A DNA stretch of 64,000 bases from Bhargavaea ullalensis (GTDB lineage Bacteria > Bacillota > Bacilli > Bacillales_A > Planococcaceae), in the NCBI RefSeq assembly GCF_040545425.1, contig NZ_JBEPLW010000013.1; one strand, 5' to 3'. Under the pieces are notes generated by a model that did not search any database, was not told the origin of the DNA, and was given only the letters and a program-made list of their open reading frames with translations. The position numbers and the translations under genes are program-made. This document shows, in pieces, positions 51,759-60,187 of this stretch. Every line of letters begins with the position of its first letter. Position 1 is the stretch's first letter.

Positions 51759-51781
51759 CAAAAGAGGAGCTTCCTTAATAT
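51753..51781 (+). promoter_or_regulatory. Promoter of bioY-bioB
   Basis: TTGACA (51753-51758), 17-base spacer, TAATAT (51776-51781). Confidence 0.82.
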
Positions 51782-51786
51782 TTTAA

Positions 51787-51816
51787 CTGTTAACCTGAAA
51801 CAAAATTAAGTTTACT
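51787..51816. promoter_or_regulatory. BirA-operator-like site 2 upstream of bioY
   Basis: TTAACC-N14-GTTTAC (51790-51815) begins 9 bp after the -10, over the likely transcription start. The spacing and half-sites agree with Firmicutes biotin-repressor operators. Confidence 0.72.
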
Positions 51817-51839
51817 CATTTTAGGAAAGGAAGATTCTC

Positions 51840-52448
51840 ATGCACCAGGCTACAGTCAGTCCCAAATCCCGGTGGCACGCACTGGACCTTGTCCACTGCG
51901 CCCTGTTCGCCACACTCATGATGATCGGCGCGAACATCACCTCATTCGCTCCGTTCTTTGTGGTCGGCGGCGTGCCGATCACGCTCCAGACCTTCTTCGC
52001 CGTGCTTGCCGGGCTCATGCTCGGAAGCCGGAAAGGCGCAATGGCCTGTACGGTTTACATGCTCGTCGGGCTGGCGGGGGCGCCTGTGTTTGCACGCTTC
52101 AGCGGGGGCGTCTCTTCGATTGTTTCCCCGAACTTCGGATTCATCATTTCCTTCATCATCGCCGCATGGGCCGCCGGGAAAATTGTGGAACGCTACCGGA
52201 CGGTGCCGGCCTTCATCATGGCGGCGCTCGTTGCCACGGCGATCAACTACCTGTTCGGCACGAACTGGATGTATGCGGCGTACATGCTTTGGTCGGGCGC
52301 GCCTGACGGTTTCTCCTACGGCATGGCGTGGCTCTGGCTGATGCCGCCGCTGCCGAAGGACATTGCACTCGCTGTGCTCGCCGGGCTGTTCGCCCACCGG
52401 ATGGACAAAGTACTGAAATTGATCCCCGCACAACCGAAGAAAGGATGA
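51840..52448 (+). CDS. bioY: Biotin transporter BioY (ECF S component)
   Basis: 202 residues, six helices, with VVGGVPITLQTFFAVLAGLMLGSRKGA and GLAGAPVFARFSGG, the BioY biotin-site signatures. It overlaps the region before bioB and is under two BirA-like sites. No EcfA/EcfT nearby. AGGAAAGGAAG precedes the ATG. Confidence 0.95.
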   Translation: MHQATVSPKSRWHALDLVHCALFATLMMIGANITSFAPFFVVGGVPITLQTFFAVLAGLMLGSRKGAMACTVYMLVGLAGAPVFARFSGGVSSIVSPNFGFIISFIIAAWAAGKIVERYRTVPAFIMAALVATAINYLFGTNWMYAAYMLWSGAPDGFSYGMAWLWLMPPLPKDIALAVLAGLFAHRMDKVLKLIPAQPKKG

Positions 52449-52453
52449 TGGAG

Positions 52454-53446
52454 ATGAATTGGCAGGGACTCGCAAACCAAGTGATCAAAGGAAATGAACT
52501 GACGGATGCGGAGGCAATGGCGATTCTGACATCAGATGACGATGAACTGCTTCCGATTCTGGACGGGGCGTTCACCATCCGCCGGCATTACTTCGGCCGG
52601 AAAGTGAAGCTCAACATGATCATCAACGCGAAGAGTGGCTACTGCCCGGAAAACTGCGGCTACTGCGCACAGTCCCGCGACTCCACGGCACCGATCGACA
52701 AATACCCGTTCATCACGAAAGAACAGATCCTCGAAGGTGCCAGGCGGGCCCATGAAAATAAGATCGGCACTTACTGCATCGTCGCCAGCGGCCGCGGCCC
52801 GACGACAAAAGATGTCCGCGTCGTCAGTGAAGCCGTCGAGGAGATCAAGGAGAAATACGGCCTGAAAGTGTGTGCCTGCCTCGGCATTCTGAAGGAAGAA
52901 CAGGCAGCCAAGCTGAAGGCGGCCGGGGTCGACCGCTACAACCATAACCTGAACACATCAGAACGCCACCATGAGTTCATCACGACTTCCCACACGTACG
53001 ACGACCGGGTGGGCACGGTCGAAACGGCCAAGCGCAACGGCCTGTCCCCGTGTTCCGGCGCGATCGTCGGAATGAAGGAAACAAAAGAAGACGTGATCGA
53101 CATCGCCCGCTCGCTGCGCGTGCTTGATGCAGACTCGATTCCCGTGAACTTCCTCCATGCCATCGACGGCACGAAGCTCGAAGGGACGAACGAGCTGAAC
53201 CCGCGCTACTGCCTGAAAGTGCTCGCGCTGTTCCGCTACATCAATCCGACCAAGGAAATCCGAATCTCCGGCGGACGCGAAGTGAACCTCCGCTCGCTCC
53301 AGCCGCTCGGCCTGTACGCCGCCAACAGCATCTTCGTCGGCGACTACCTTACGACAGAAGGCCAGGAAGACAACAGCGACTTCCGGATGCTCGAAGATCT
53401 CGGCTTTGAAATCGAACTCACCGAAAAACAGGCGGAACTCGTCTGA
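52454..53446 (+). CDS. bioB: Biotin synthase
   Basis: Radical SAM enzyme converting dethiobiotin to biotin. CPENCGYCAQS holds the CxxxCxxC 4Fe-4S cluster; further conserved CACLGILKE, NLNTSERHHEFITTSH and RISGGREVNLRSL. 330 residues. ATG 52454 is preferred over in-frame ATGs at 52445 and 52448 because AAAGGA lies 9 bases upstream. Only uptake and the last synthetic step are here; bioADF were not seen. Confidence 0.95.
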   Translation: MNWQGLANQVIKGNELTDAEAMAILTSDDDELLPILDGAFTIRRHYFGRKVKLNMIINAKSGYCPENCGYCAQSRDSTAPIDKYPFITKEQILEGARRAHENKIGTYCIVASGRGPTTKDVRVVSEAVEEIKEKYGLKVCACLGILKEEQAAKLKAAGVDRYNHNLNTSERHHEFITTSHTYDDRVGTVETAKRNGLSPCSGAIVGMKETKEDVIDIARSLRVLDADSIPVNFLHAIDGTKLEGTNELNPRYCLKVLALFRYINPTKEIRISGGREVNLRSLQPLGLYAANSIFVGDYLTTEGQEDNSDFRMLEDLGFEIELTEKQAELV

Positions 53447-53450
53447 ATGT

Positions 53451-53496
53451 AAAAAGGCTTGCGGGAACCGTTTGAGGTTTCTGCAAGCCTTTTTGA
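53451..53496. terminator. Bidirectional terminator between bioB and LysE gene
   Basis: AAAAAGGCTTGC (53451-53462) pairs with GCAAGCCTTTTT (53483-53494); inner ACC/GGT step. Confidence 0.9.
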
Positions 53497-53500
53497 ATGA

Positions 53501-54127
53501 TCAAAGCGCCGTCTTGATCCCGAACCCGACGAGCAGGGCACCTGCGGATTTCTGGAAGATGTTCTGGAAGCGGGAGTTGTTCAGCCAGCGCTTTGCATGA
53601 TCCATGATGAAGACGAGAAGGAAGAACCAGGCGACCGCAAGCCCGGTCAGGATGAGTCCGAGGATGATGAGCTGCTCGTTCACGTTTCCTCCGAGATTAA
53701 GGAACTGCGGCATGATCGTCACGTAAAGCAGCACCGTCTTCGGGTTAAAGATATTGCTCAGCATGCCCTGGCGGAACGATTCCTTGTGATGGGAACCTGC
53801 ACCGACCGCATCACCGGCGCCTTCCTCCACTTCATCAAGGGAGAAAAAGCTTTTGGAAAACAGGCTTTTGATGCCGAGGAAAATCAGATAGGCGGCTCCG
53901 AGGTAGCGGATGACATTGAACATGACGACCGATTTGGCGATGATGACCGCGAGGCCGAGCACGGCGATGAGCGTCCAGAACAAGAGGCCCGTCGCCATCC
54001 CGAGCGTAGAATACCGGCCGGCCTTTGTGCCGTGGCTGAGTGTATTGCGCACGAGCAAAATCGTGTCCGCACCGGGCATGACGACCATCATGAGGGCAAT
54101 CGGAATATAGCCAAGGAGTCCGTCCAT
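53501..54127 (-). CDS. LysE/RhtB-family exporter
   Basis: 208 residues, six helices, with the family N-terminal motif IPIALMMVVMPGADTILLVRN and SNIFNPKTVLLYVTIMPQF. Exports amino acids or small metabolites; substrate unknown. ATG 54127 has AAGAAGG 8 bases upstream. A TATAAT lies at 54170-54165 on the minus strand. Confidence 0.9.
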   Translation of the reverse strand: MDGLLGYIPIALMMVVMPGADTILLVRNTLSHGTKAGRYSTLGMATGLLFWTLIAVLGLAVIIAKSVVMFNVIRYLGAAYLIFLGIKSLFSKSFFSLDEVEEGAGDAVGAGSHHKESFRQGMLSNIFNPKTVLLYVTIMPQFLNLGGNVNEQLIILGLILTGLAVAWFFLLVFIMDHAKRWLNNSRFQNIFQKSAGALLVGFGIKTAL

Positions 54128-54509
54128 CTGAAAAACCTTCTTTCTGAATTGAAGTATATGCATAATTATAAGGCACGAACCTATAAAAACGTCGATAAAA
54201 GTATTTTCAGACGAATTTGAAAGGGGTTTCATAAATATTTATACATTTCGTATGCAGAATATCGCATTCCGTCAACTTCTCCGACGAACTGCCTGATCCA
54301 AGCAGGCGGCTGTCCGCTTTCTAATAGAAGTAACCGGAAACCGGCGTATCGCCTACCCGTCCCCGCTCCTCATCAAACCGGACGGTGGGATTTATTCCCT
54401 TAAAAATTGGCAAGTATTTTCTTTTCCAACTCTCATGGCGTTCTTATCATTCTCTCATCCGGCGGCGGTAAATTATAAGCATCCCAAACAACAGAGGAGA
54501 GGATTTCAA
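54128..54509. other. Intergenic region between LysE gene and secreted repeat protein
   Basis: 382 bp without a supported gene. The left part is AT-rich and contains the probable LysE promoter (-10 at 54165-54170, minus strand). The right part leads to AGGAGAGG before ATG 54510; a weak TTATCA-N19-TAAATT (54444-54474) is the only promoter-like pair I see for that gene. Confidence 0.45.
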
Positions 54510-55166
54510 ATGAAAAAAGTACTGACAACCGCAATGAGCATTGCCATGATCGCATCCGCAGGGGCGGGCGCAGCCGGAACTTTCCATGCAGACAAAGCGG
54601 AGGCGGCAGCACCCGCTGCATACACTTCTTACTCCCATCAGCACGGCGCATACAGCAACTTCACGTTCGGCCAGTCGGTCAAAGACCTTCCGGAATACGC
54701 CACCGTCTCTTCCGTGATCGGACAGGACCTGCACGGCCGGATTGTCGAAGACAACAACTTCAAGCGGACGGTCACTTATACGAATGCGTACGGCCAGGTG
54801 CAGTTCAAGTCGATCTTCATGAAAAATCAGCAGACCCTGAAAGTCATCAACACACGCGGCGGCCAGATCTACTACGGCGCCCTGAAAGCAGAAACGCCTG
54901 AAGCTCCGGAACAGGATGCCGTCCAGCCGGAAACACCTGCAACAGACAGCATCTCGTCACTGCCTGAATACAACAAGATCGCATCCGTCGTGAACGTGGA
55001 CGGCCTGACGCCGGTTATCGCCGAAGACAACTACAGCAACCGCGTGATTGTCTTCAAGAGCGCAAACGGCCACGGCGAATATAAAACCATCTTCGTGAAA
55101 CGAACGAACATGCTGAAAGTGATCGATCTTGACGGCGGCCAGATCTACTACGGCACAATCCGCTGA
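54510..55166 (+). CDS. Secreted two-repeat protein, unknown family
   Basis: 218 residues. Signal peptide (MKKVLTTAMSIAMIASAGAG, likely cut after ADKAEA) and two homologous modules of about 65 residues, residues ~57-123 and ~149-217. Each runs LPEY..., V-x-x-VI, EDN, V-x-(Y/F), an aromatic/Lys strand with K(S/T)IF, then LKVI and GGQIYYG. The modules are joined by a Glu/Pro/Ala linker (ETPEAPEQDAVQPETPATD). The repeats look beta-rich. I do not recognise the family. Own terminator; monocistronic. Confidence 0.8.
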   Translation: MKKVLTTAMSIAMIASAGAGAAGTFHADKAEAAAPAAYTSYSHQHGAYSNFTFGQSVKDLPEYATVSSVIGQDLHGRIVEDNNFKRTVTYTNAYGQVQFKSIFMKNQQTLKVINTRGGQIYYGALKAETPEAPEQDAVQPETPATDSISSLPEYNKIASVVNVDGLTPVIAEDNYSNRVIVFKSANGHGEYKTIFVKRTNMLKVIDLDGGQIYYGTIR

Positions 55167-55242
55167 GCTGAGTGAACCGGACTGTCTGAAAACCGGGATG
55201 AACCGCCGCCGGATCTAGCTTCTGAATAAGCACCCACACAAA

Positions 55243-55282
55243 CAGGCCCGACATCCGCAAACTGCGGATGTTGGGCTTTTTT
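55243..55282 (+). terminator. Terminator after the two-repeat secreted protein gene
   Basis: GCCCGACATCCGC (55246-55258) pairs with GCGGATGTTGGGC (55264-55276), then T6. Confidence 0.9.
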
Positions 55283-55338
55283 GCGGGCACCCCGTACAAT
55301 GGAGGCAATCGGAACATTTAAAAAAGGAGGCGATCAAG

Positions 55339-56280
55339 TTGCAGCTTCCGGAGGCATTCACCGGGCGGGTCCGCGCCGTGTTTGGGAATGAAGGCATTAT
55401 TTTTCTGGAGAATCTTGAAGAAACGATCTGTTCGTATGTCCGAAAGTGGTCGCTTGAACCTGAGGTGCCGGTTGGGAATCTTTCTTATAACTATGTGCTG
55501 TTCGTCCGCCGGCAAGACGGGACGCCCGCCGTCTTCAAGGCCGGGGTTCCCGGAAAAGACAGCCGACGGGAGATCCTGGCAACAGAATCTTACAGAGGGA
55601 ACGGTTGTGCTGCCCTCATCCGGTCGGTTCCGGAAGACGGAGTCCAACTGCTGGAACGCATCCGGCCGGGTGCAATGCTTTCAACGGTCTCCGATGAAGC
55701 CGAAGCGGCCCGGGCGTTTTGTGGAGTCTGGAAAAGACTCCGCAGGCCATTGCCGGCAACAACTGAATTTCCCTCCGTTGCATCCATGTGGGAAGAGGCA
55801 AGCCGCTCTTATCGCCGGATGCACCCGGTCGGAGGCCCGGTTCCGGAGGAGAAAATCCGTCTTGCCGGATCCTGCTTTGCCGCGGTGGAAGCGTCTTGCG
55901 CAGGCCGAGGCCTGCTCCACGGGGATCTGCACCACCAAAACATTCTGCTGAATGATCGGGGCGGATGGACGGCGATCGATCCGCACGGCTATTCCGGGGA
56001 TCCCGCCTATGACCTGGCCCCGTTTCTGTACAATGAGCTTGAACACAAACCAGTCGAAGAACTGCTTGCCCTGCGCACGGGTATCTTGCTGGATGAACTG
56101 CAGATGAGCCGGAAACGCCTTCTGCAGGCAGCGCTTGCGATGACGGTGATGTCAGCCTGCTGGCATGCGGAAGAAGAAAATCTCGACGCCATCCGGCTGC
56201 ATAACCGGATCACCGACTGGTATGAGATGCAGTTAAAGACGGAAGACGGACACGGGCAATCTTCCGATGGGCTACAATGA
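55339..56280 (+). CDS. Aminoglycoside/hydroxyurea antibiotic kinase, APH(6)-like
   Basis: 313-residue kinase-fold protein resembling the streptomycin 6-phosphotransferase/hydroxyurea kinase family. Catalytic LLHGDLHHQNILL (Asp and Asn) and metal-binding AIDPHGYSGDPAYDLAPFL are intact. TTG 55339 is the start, with AAAGGAGG 8 bases upstream. It might confer aminoglycoside inactivation or act on a metabolite; sequence alone cannot say. The methyltransferase gene follows after 49 bp. Confidence 0.85.
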   Translation: MQLPEAFTGRVRAVFGNEGIIFLENLEETICSYVRKWSLEPEVPVGNLSYNYVLFVRRQDGTPAVFKAGVPGKDSRREILATESYRGNGCAALIRSVPEDGVQLLERIRPGAMLSTVSDEAEAARAFCGVWKRLRRPLPATTEFPSVASMWEEASRSYRRMHPVGGPVPEEKIRLAGSCFAAVEASCAGRGLLHGDLHHQNILLNDRGGWTAIDPHGYSGDPAYDLAPFLYNELEHKPVEELLALRTGILLDELQMSRKRLLQAALAMTVMSACWHAEEENLDAIRLHNRITDWYEMQLKTEDGHGQSSDGLQ

Positions 56281-56329
56281 AGTCATCCGGTGCTTTCCAT
56301 CGGGTGACTTCATTTCCGGAGGGCTTCAA

Positions 56330-56947
56330 ATGAATGAACATGAAATCGACCGGATGCTCGGAATCCAAACAGGCGGCATGCAGGATTGGGGCGTCCGCTC
56401 CATCCATGACAACCGGTACGAAGCGACGCCATACGAGGCGCTTGATGCGCTGCTTGAGCGGTATCCTGTGAAAAAAACAGACGGTATCGTCGACTACGGA
56501 TGCGGCAAGGGACGCGCTGCGTTTTATCTCAACCACCGGACCGGCGCTTCCGTGACCGGCATCGAGATGGACGGCTCGCTCTACCTCGAGTCACTTGAGA
56601 ACCGGGACGCGTATATGATAAAGAAGAAGAACAAGCTGAAAGGGTCGGTCTCGTTCGTCAACTGCAGGGCGGAAGACTACCGCGTGAAGCCGCTCGACAG
56701 CTTCTTCTACTATTTCAATCCTTTTTCGGTGAATCTTTTCGCCAAAACCGTGGACCGCATTCTGCAGTCAGCAGAAGAACGTCCGCGCTCCGTGTCCGTC
56801 GCGCTTTACTATCCGACGCTGGATTACCTCGGCCACATGGAACACCATACACCGTTCGTCCACGCGCTCGACCTGCCGACCCCGGGACTGTCGGAAAAGA
56901 ACCCGAACGAACGGTTCTCCGTCTGGCGGCTCGATTGTTCCACGTGA
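56330..56947 (+). CDS. SAM-dependent methyltransferase
   Basis: 205 residues, class I fold with GIVDYGCGKGRAAFYL (SAM loop), followed by TGIEMD (acidic ribose contact) and FFYYFNPFS. Substrate unknown. GGAGGG precedes ATG 56330. Its last codons and stop lie within a parS-like site (56936-56951). Confidence 0.82.
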   Translation: MNEHEIDRMLGIQTGGMQDWGVRSIHDNRYEATPYEALDALLERYPVKKTDGIVDYGCGKGRAAFYLNHRTGASVTGIEMDGSLYLESLENRDAYMIKKKNKLKGSVSFVNCRAEDYRVKPLDSFFYYFNPFSVNLFAKTVDRILQSAEERPRSVSVALYYPTLDYLGHMEHHTPFVHALDLPTPGLSEKNPNERFSVWRLDCST

Positions 56948-56951
56948 AAAA
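56936..56951. promoter_or_regulatory. parS-like site over a stop codon
   Basis: TGTTCCACGTGAAAAA matches the parS consensus at 15 of 16 positions and includes the TGA of the methyltransferase gene. It is about 48 kb from the parB parS site. Confidence 0.6.
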
Positions 56952-57111
56952 AGGCGGTTGAGCAAACCGGTCGAAAAACGTTCGATTGTTCTGATATAGT
57001 GAGAGGGCAATCATTGCGTATGGATCCATATAACAGAAGCTGATAAGTGCTCCTTTTCATACATCGCACGGATGCTTCGTTTGCAAGACAGGGGGAAATG
57101 AGGTGAAACAA

Positions 57112-57606
57112 ATGACGGAAGACGAAAAAATTGCCCACTTCAAGGAAGTGATGGGGAATTATCCGACGGGGGTGACGGTCATCACCGCGACGGCGCCGGA
57201 CGGAACGCCGGTCGGCATGACGGTGAATTCGTTCGCCTCGGTGTCGCTTGATCCGACGCTTATTTTATGGTCAATCGACAAGCGGGTATCGCTTTACGAT
57301 ATATTCACGAATGCAAAGAAATTCGCCGTTCACGTGCTGTCCGGCGACCAGGGGGAACTTTGTGCCCTGTTTGCAAGCCGCGGCATCGACCGGTTTGAAA
57401 ACTGCGAGTGGGAAATGTCGGCTGACGGCGTGCCGGTGATCAAAGGCGCCTCGGGCGTGCTGCACTGCGACTTGCATACGACAGTCGGCGGCGGCGACCA
57501 CCGGATCATCATCGGTGAAGTGAAAAAGATCGACAACCACCGGAAAGATCCACTTCTGTATCACCGTCGCAAATTCGGTGCCATCCCGGACTCGTTCCAC
57601 GAATGA
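57112..57606 (+). CDS. Flavin reductase-like FMN-binding protein
   Basis: 164 residues of the flavin_reduct (HpaC-like) family: YPTGVTVITATAPDG, GMTVNSFASVSLDPTLILWSI and a C-terminal HRRKFG. Likely reduces free flavin with NAD(P)H for a partner oxygenase, which is not adjacent. ATG 57112 follows GAGGTGA at 7 bases; the GTG at 57103 is part of that ribosome site. Confidence 0.88.
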   Translation: MTEDEKIAHFKEVMGNYPTGVTVITATAPDGTPVGMTVNSFASVSLDPTLILWSIDKRVSLYDIFTNAKKFAVHVLSGDQGELCALFASRGIDRFENCEWEMSADGVPVIKGASGVLHCDLHTTVGGGDHRIIIGEVKKIDNHRKDPLLYHRRKFGAIPDSFHE

Positions 57607-57722
57607 ACAGAACCACTGAAGCACCGCCCGGGCGGTGCTTTATTTCATATGGATTGAAATGCCGGGACAAATGGCTTTCATTGTATAATGGAGAAAAGGA
57701 AACCGAAAGAAGGTGTTTTCCC

Positions 57723-58367
57723 GTGAAGCAGTTTTCGGAAAAGGATTTGTTGGACGTCATGGGCGAGCTGTTTTCCGACGAAGTGTCCATCGCCGTGACA
57801 GACAAGGAACAGTATGTCTATTACCGGCCGAGCAAGCGGGTCGACCTGAAAATCCGGCCGGGAGATCCGGTCCGCGAAGGGACGATCGCCCACCAGGCGC
57901 TCACTTCCGGGCAAAAGACATCGGAGTTCATCGACCGGGCGATCTTCGGCATCCCGTATCACGGGATGGCCGTGCCGTTTCACCGGGACGGGGAGCTGGA
58001 GGGCTGCGTGCTGGCGATCTATCCGACTTACACGGAAGGAAAATCGGTCGTCACGATCCGGACGGAAGACGGATGGAAGCCGGTGCCGTTCGGGCAGGTT
58101 CAGTATTTTGAAGTGAAGGAACGAAAAACCCAGGTCATTGCCGAGGGCGTGGCCGGGACGCATAAAAACACGCTTCAGGAATTCGAATACATTTTGCCGC
58201 GGGACATGTTCGTCCGCTGCCACCGCTCGTTCATCGTGAATGTCCATCACATCCGCGAGATTTATCCGGACTCCCACTCCACTTTCCTGCTGGAGATGAA
58301 TACCGGAGAGCGTGTGCCGGTGAGCCAGTCGTATTCCAGCTACTTCAGGAAAATCCTCGGATTCTGA
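57723..58367 (+). CDS. LytTR-family DNA-binding regulator with N-terminal sensor region
   Basis: 214 residues. N-terminal PAS/GAF-like region (about 10-105, VSIAVTDKEQYVYYRPSKRV) and a C-terminal LytTR domain (about 115-213) with FEYILPRDMFVRCHRSFIVN and VPVSQSYSSYFRKIL. No receiver Asp, so it is a one-component regulator. GTG 57723 follows GAAAGAAGGTG. A -10 TATAAT lies at 57684-57689. The CoA transferase gene downstream is a plausible target (inference from proximity). Confidence 0.87.
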   Translation: MKQFSEKDLLDVMGELFSDEVSIAVTDKEQYVYYRPSKRVDLKIRPGDPVREGTIAHQALTSGQKTSEFIDRAIFGIPYHGMAVPFHRDGELEGCVLAIYPTYTEGKSVVTIRTEDGWKPVPFGQVQYFEVKERKTQVIAEGVAGTHKNTLQEFEYILPRDMFVRCHRSFIVNVHHIREIYPDSHSTFLLEMNTGERVPVSQSYSSYFRKILGF

Positions 58368-58387
58368 GAGCCGAATTGTGCGGTTTT

Positions 58388-58407
58388 AGACATAGTTTTA
58401 TATGTCT
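58388..58407. promoter_or_regulatory. Inverted repeat between LytTR and CoA-transferase genes
   Basis: AGACATA (58388-58394) and TATGTCT (58401-58407) form a perfect 7-bp inverted repeat around GTTTTA. No T-run follows, so an operator is more likely than a terminator. Confidence 0.45.
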
Positions 58408-58447
58408 GAATCATGAAACCGGCTTTCCTGTCCGAAAACCTCTGCCA

Positions 58448-58461
58448 TGAAAGCGTTTTAG
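58448..58461. promoter_or_regulatory. Degenerate cre-like site before the CoA-transferase gene
   Basis: TGAAAGCGTTTTAG matches TGAAANCGNTTTCA apart from the final two bases. Confidence 0.3.
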
Positions 58462-58534
58462 GGAATAATGATAGCAAGAGAATTTAAACTTGCACTTATT
58501 CTATACAAAATCTTTCAAGAAGAGGTTGATACAC

Positions 58535-60064
58535 ATGACATCACAACTCGATCGGATTCAGAACCAGTCCCTCCGGAACCGTGTTGTTTCACCGGAAAAA
58601 GCCGCTTCGTGGATTGAAGATGGAATGACGCTCGGCCTGAGCGGATTCACTCGTGCCGGTGACGTGAAAGCGGTTCCGTTCGCTCTCGTGGAGCGCGCGA
58701 AGGAAGAAGAATTCAAGGTGAATGTCTTCACCGGGGCTTCCCTCGGATCGGACATCGATGCCCTGTTTGCGAAAGCCGGGATTGTCCACAAGCGCCTCCC
58801 GTTCCAGGCGGACCCGGTGATGCGCAAAAGCATCAACAACGGGGACATGTTCTTCGTCGACCAGCATCTTTCCCACACGGCGGAACTGGTCCGGTCGGGT
58901 GTCATGGGGCCGATTGATTTTGCGATCGTCGAGGCGGTTGCCGTGAAAGAAGACGGGATGATCATTCCGACGACGTCCGTCGGCAACTCATCGCTGTTTG
59001 CGATGCATGCCGACAACATCATCGTCGAGATCAACATGGCCCAGACTCCGCTGCTTGAAGGGATCCACGATATATATGACACCGGCAGGCAGGGGGAGCG
59101 GGATCCGATCCCGATGACGTCGGTGAAAGACCGGATCGGCACACCGGGCATCCAGGTCGACCCGGAGAAGATCCGAGGCATCGTCTTCACGGAGCAGGAG
59201 GATTCGCCTTCGACGATCGTCCAGCCGGATGATGAGACCCAGATCATGGCGGACCACTTGCTCGCTTTTCTCCGCAACGAAGTGGGAATGGGCCGGCTTG
59301 ACGAAACGCTTGCACCGATCCAGTCGGGCATCGGCAGTGTGGCGAATGCCGTCCTCCACGGCATGGTGGAATCGGAATTTGAACATCTTGAAGTGTACTC
59401 GGAGGTTCTTCAGGATGCGGTGTTCGACCTGATCGACGCCGGCAAGGTCGACTTTGCTTCGTGCTGCTCGATTACACTGTCCGATGAAAAGATGAAGCAG
59501 GTATTCGGTGACTTTGAGAAATACCGCGACCGCCTGATCATGCGTCCTCAGGAAATCTCCAACCATCCGGAACTCATCCGCAGGCTCGGACTCATTTCGA
59601 TCAACACGGCGCTCGAGTTCGACATCTACGGAAACGTCAACTCCACACATGTGTCCGGCACGAAAATGATGAACGGCATCGGCGGCTCCGGCGACTTCGC
59701 CCGCAACGCACGGCTCGCGATCTTCGTCACGAAATCCACCGCAAAAGGCGGCAACATTTCAAGCATCGTGCCGTTCGTCTCCCATGTCGATCACACCGAG
59801 CATGACGTGGACGTGGTCGTGACCGAACAGGGATATGCGGATCTCCGGGGCCTGGCACCGAGGGAGCGGGTGCCGCTCATCATCGAGAATTGCGTCCATC
59901 CCGATTACAGGGAGCAGCTCTGGGCCTACTACGAGGAAGCGCTCGGGCGCGGGGGGCAGACGCCGCACGTTCTGGAAAAAGCCTTCTCCTGGCATCAGAA
60001 CCTTGCCGAGAACGGCACGATGAAAGTCAAATCGAATCCGAAAGAAACGGTGGAAGTCCGCTGA
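58535..60064 (+). CDS. Acetyl-CoA hydrolase/succinyl-CoA:acetate CoA-transferase family protein
   Basis: Moves CoA between short-chain acids or hydrolyses acetyl-CoA. N-terminal and C-terminal halves of the class I CoA-transferase fold; ALEFDIYGNVNSTHV holds the probable catalytic Glu, and MNGIGGSGDFARNA is the glycine-rich CoA loop. 509 residues. ATG 58535 follows AAGAAGAGG. Whether acetate activation or succinyl-CoA cycling is the role is open. Confidence 0.92.
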   Translation: MTSQLDRIQNQSLRNRVVSPEKAASWIEDGMTLGLSGFTRAGDVKAVPFALVERAKEEEFKVNVFTGASLGSDIDALFAKAGIVHKRLPFQADPVMRKSINNGDMFFVDQHLSHTAELVRSGVMGPIDFAIVEAVAVKEDGMIIPTTSVGNSSLFAMHADNIIVEINMAQTPLLEGIHDIYDTGRQGERDPIPMTSVKDRIGTPGIQVDPEKIRGIVFTEQEDSPSTIVQPDDETQIMADHLLAFLRNEVGMGRLDETLAPIQSGIGSVANAVLHGMVESEFEHLEVYSEVLQDAVFDLIDAGKVDFASCCSITLSDEKMKQVFGDFEKYRDRLIMRPQEISNHPELIRRLGLISINTALEFDIYGNVNSTHVSGTKMMNGIGGSGDFARNARLAIFVTKSTAKGGNISSIVPFVSHVDHTEHDVDVVVTEQGYADLRGLAPRERVPLIIENCVHPDYREQLWAYYEEALGRGGQTPHVLEKAFSWHQNLAENGTMKVKSNPKETVEVR

Positions 60065-60071
60065 TCCGTTT

Positions 60072-60110
60072 AAAAGGGCCGGTCTCTCGGTTTGAGAGCC
60101 GGTCTTTTGT
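60072..60110 (+). terminator. Terminator after the CoA-transferase gene
   Basis: AAAAG-GGCCGG-T-CTCTC folds with GAGAG-CCGGT-CTTTT, one bulged T, then GTTTTGTT. Confidence 0.75.
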
Positions 60111-60126
60111 TTTGTTCCATAGTGTC

Positions 60127-60155
60127 AAGACAACTGTAAACAGAAATGGTATGAT
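60127..60155 (+). promoter_or_regulatory. Promoter for the nicotinamidase gene
   Basis: AAGACA (60127-60132), 17-base spacer, TATGAT (60150-60155). Confidence 0.45.
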
Positions 60156-60187
60156 GGGGCTGACTAATACGGCAGGGGGTTGAAGAC

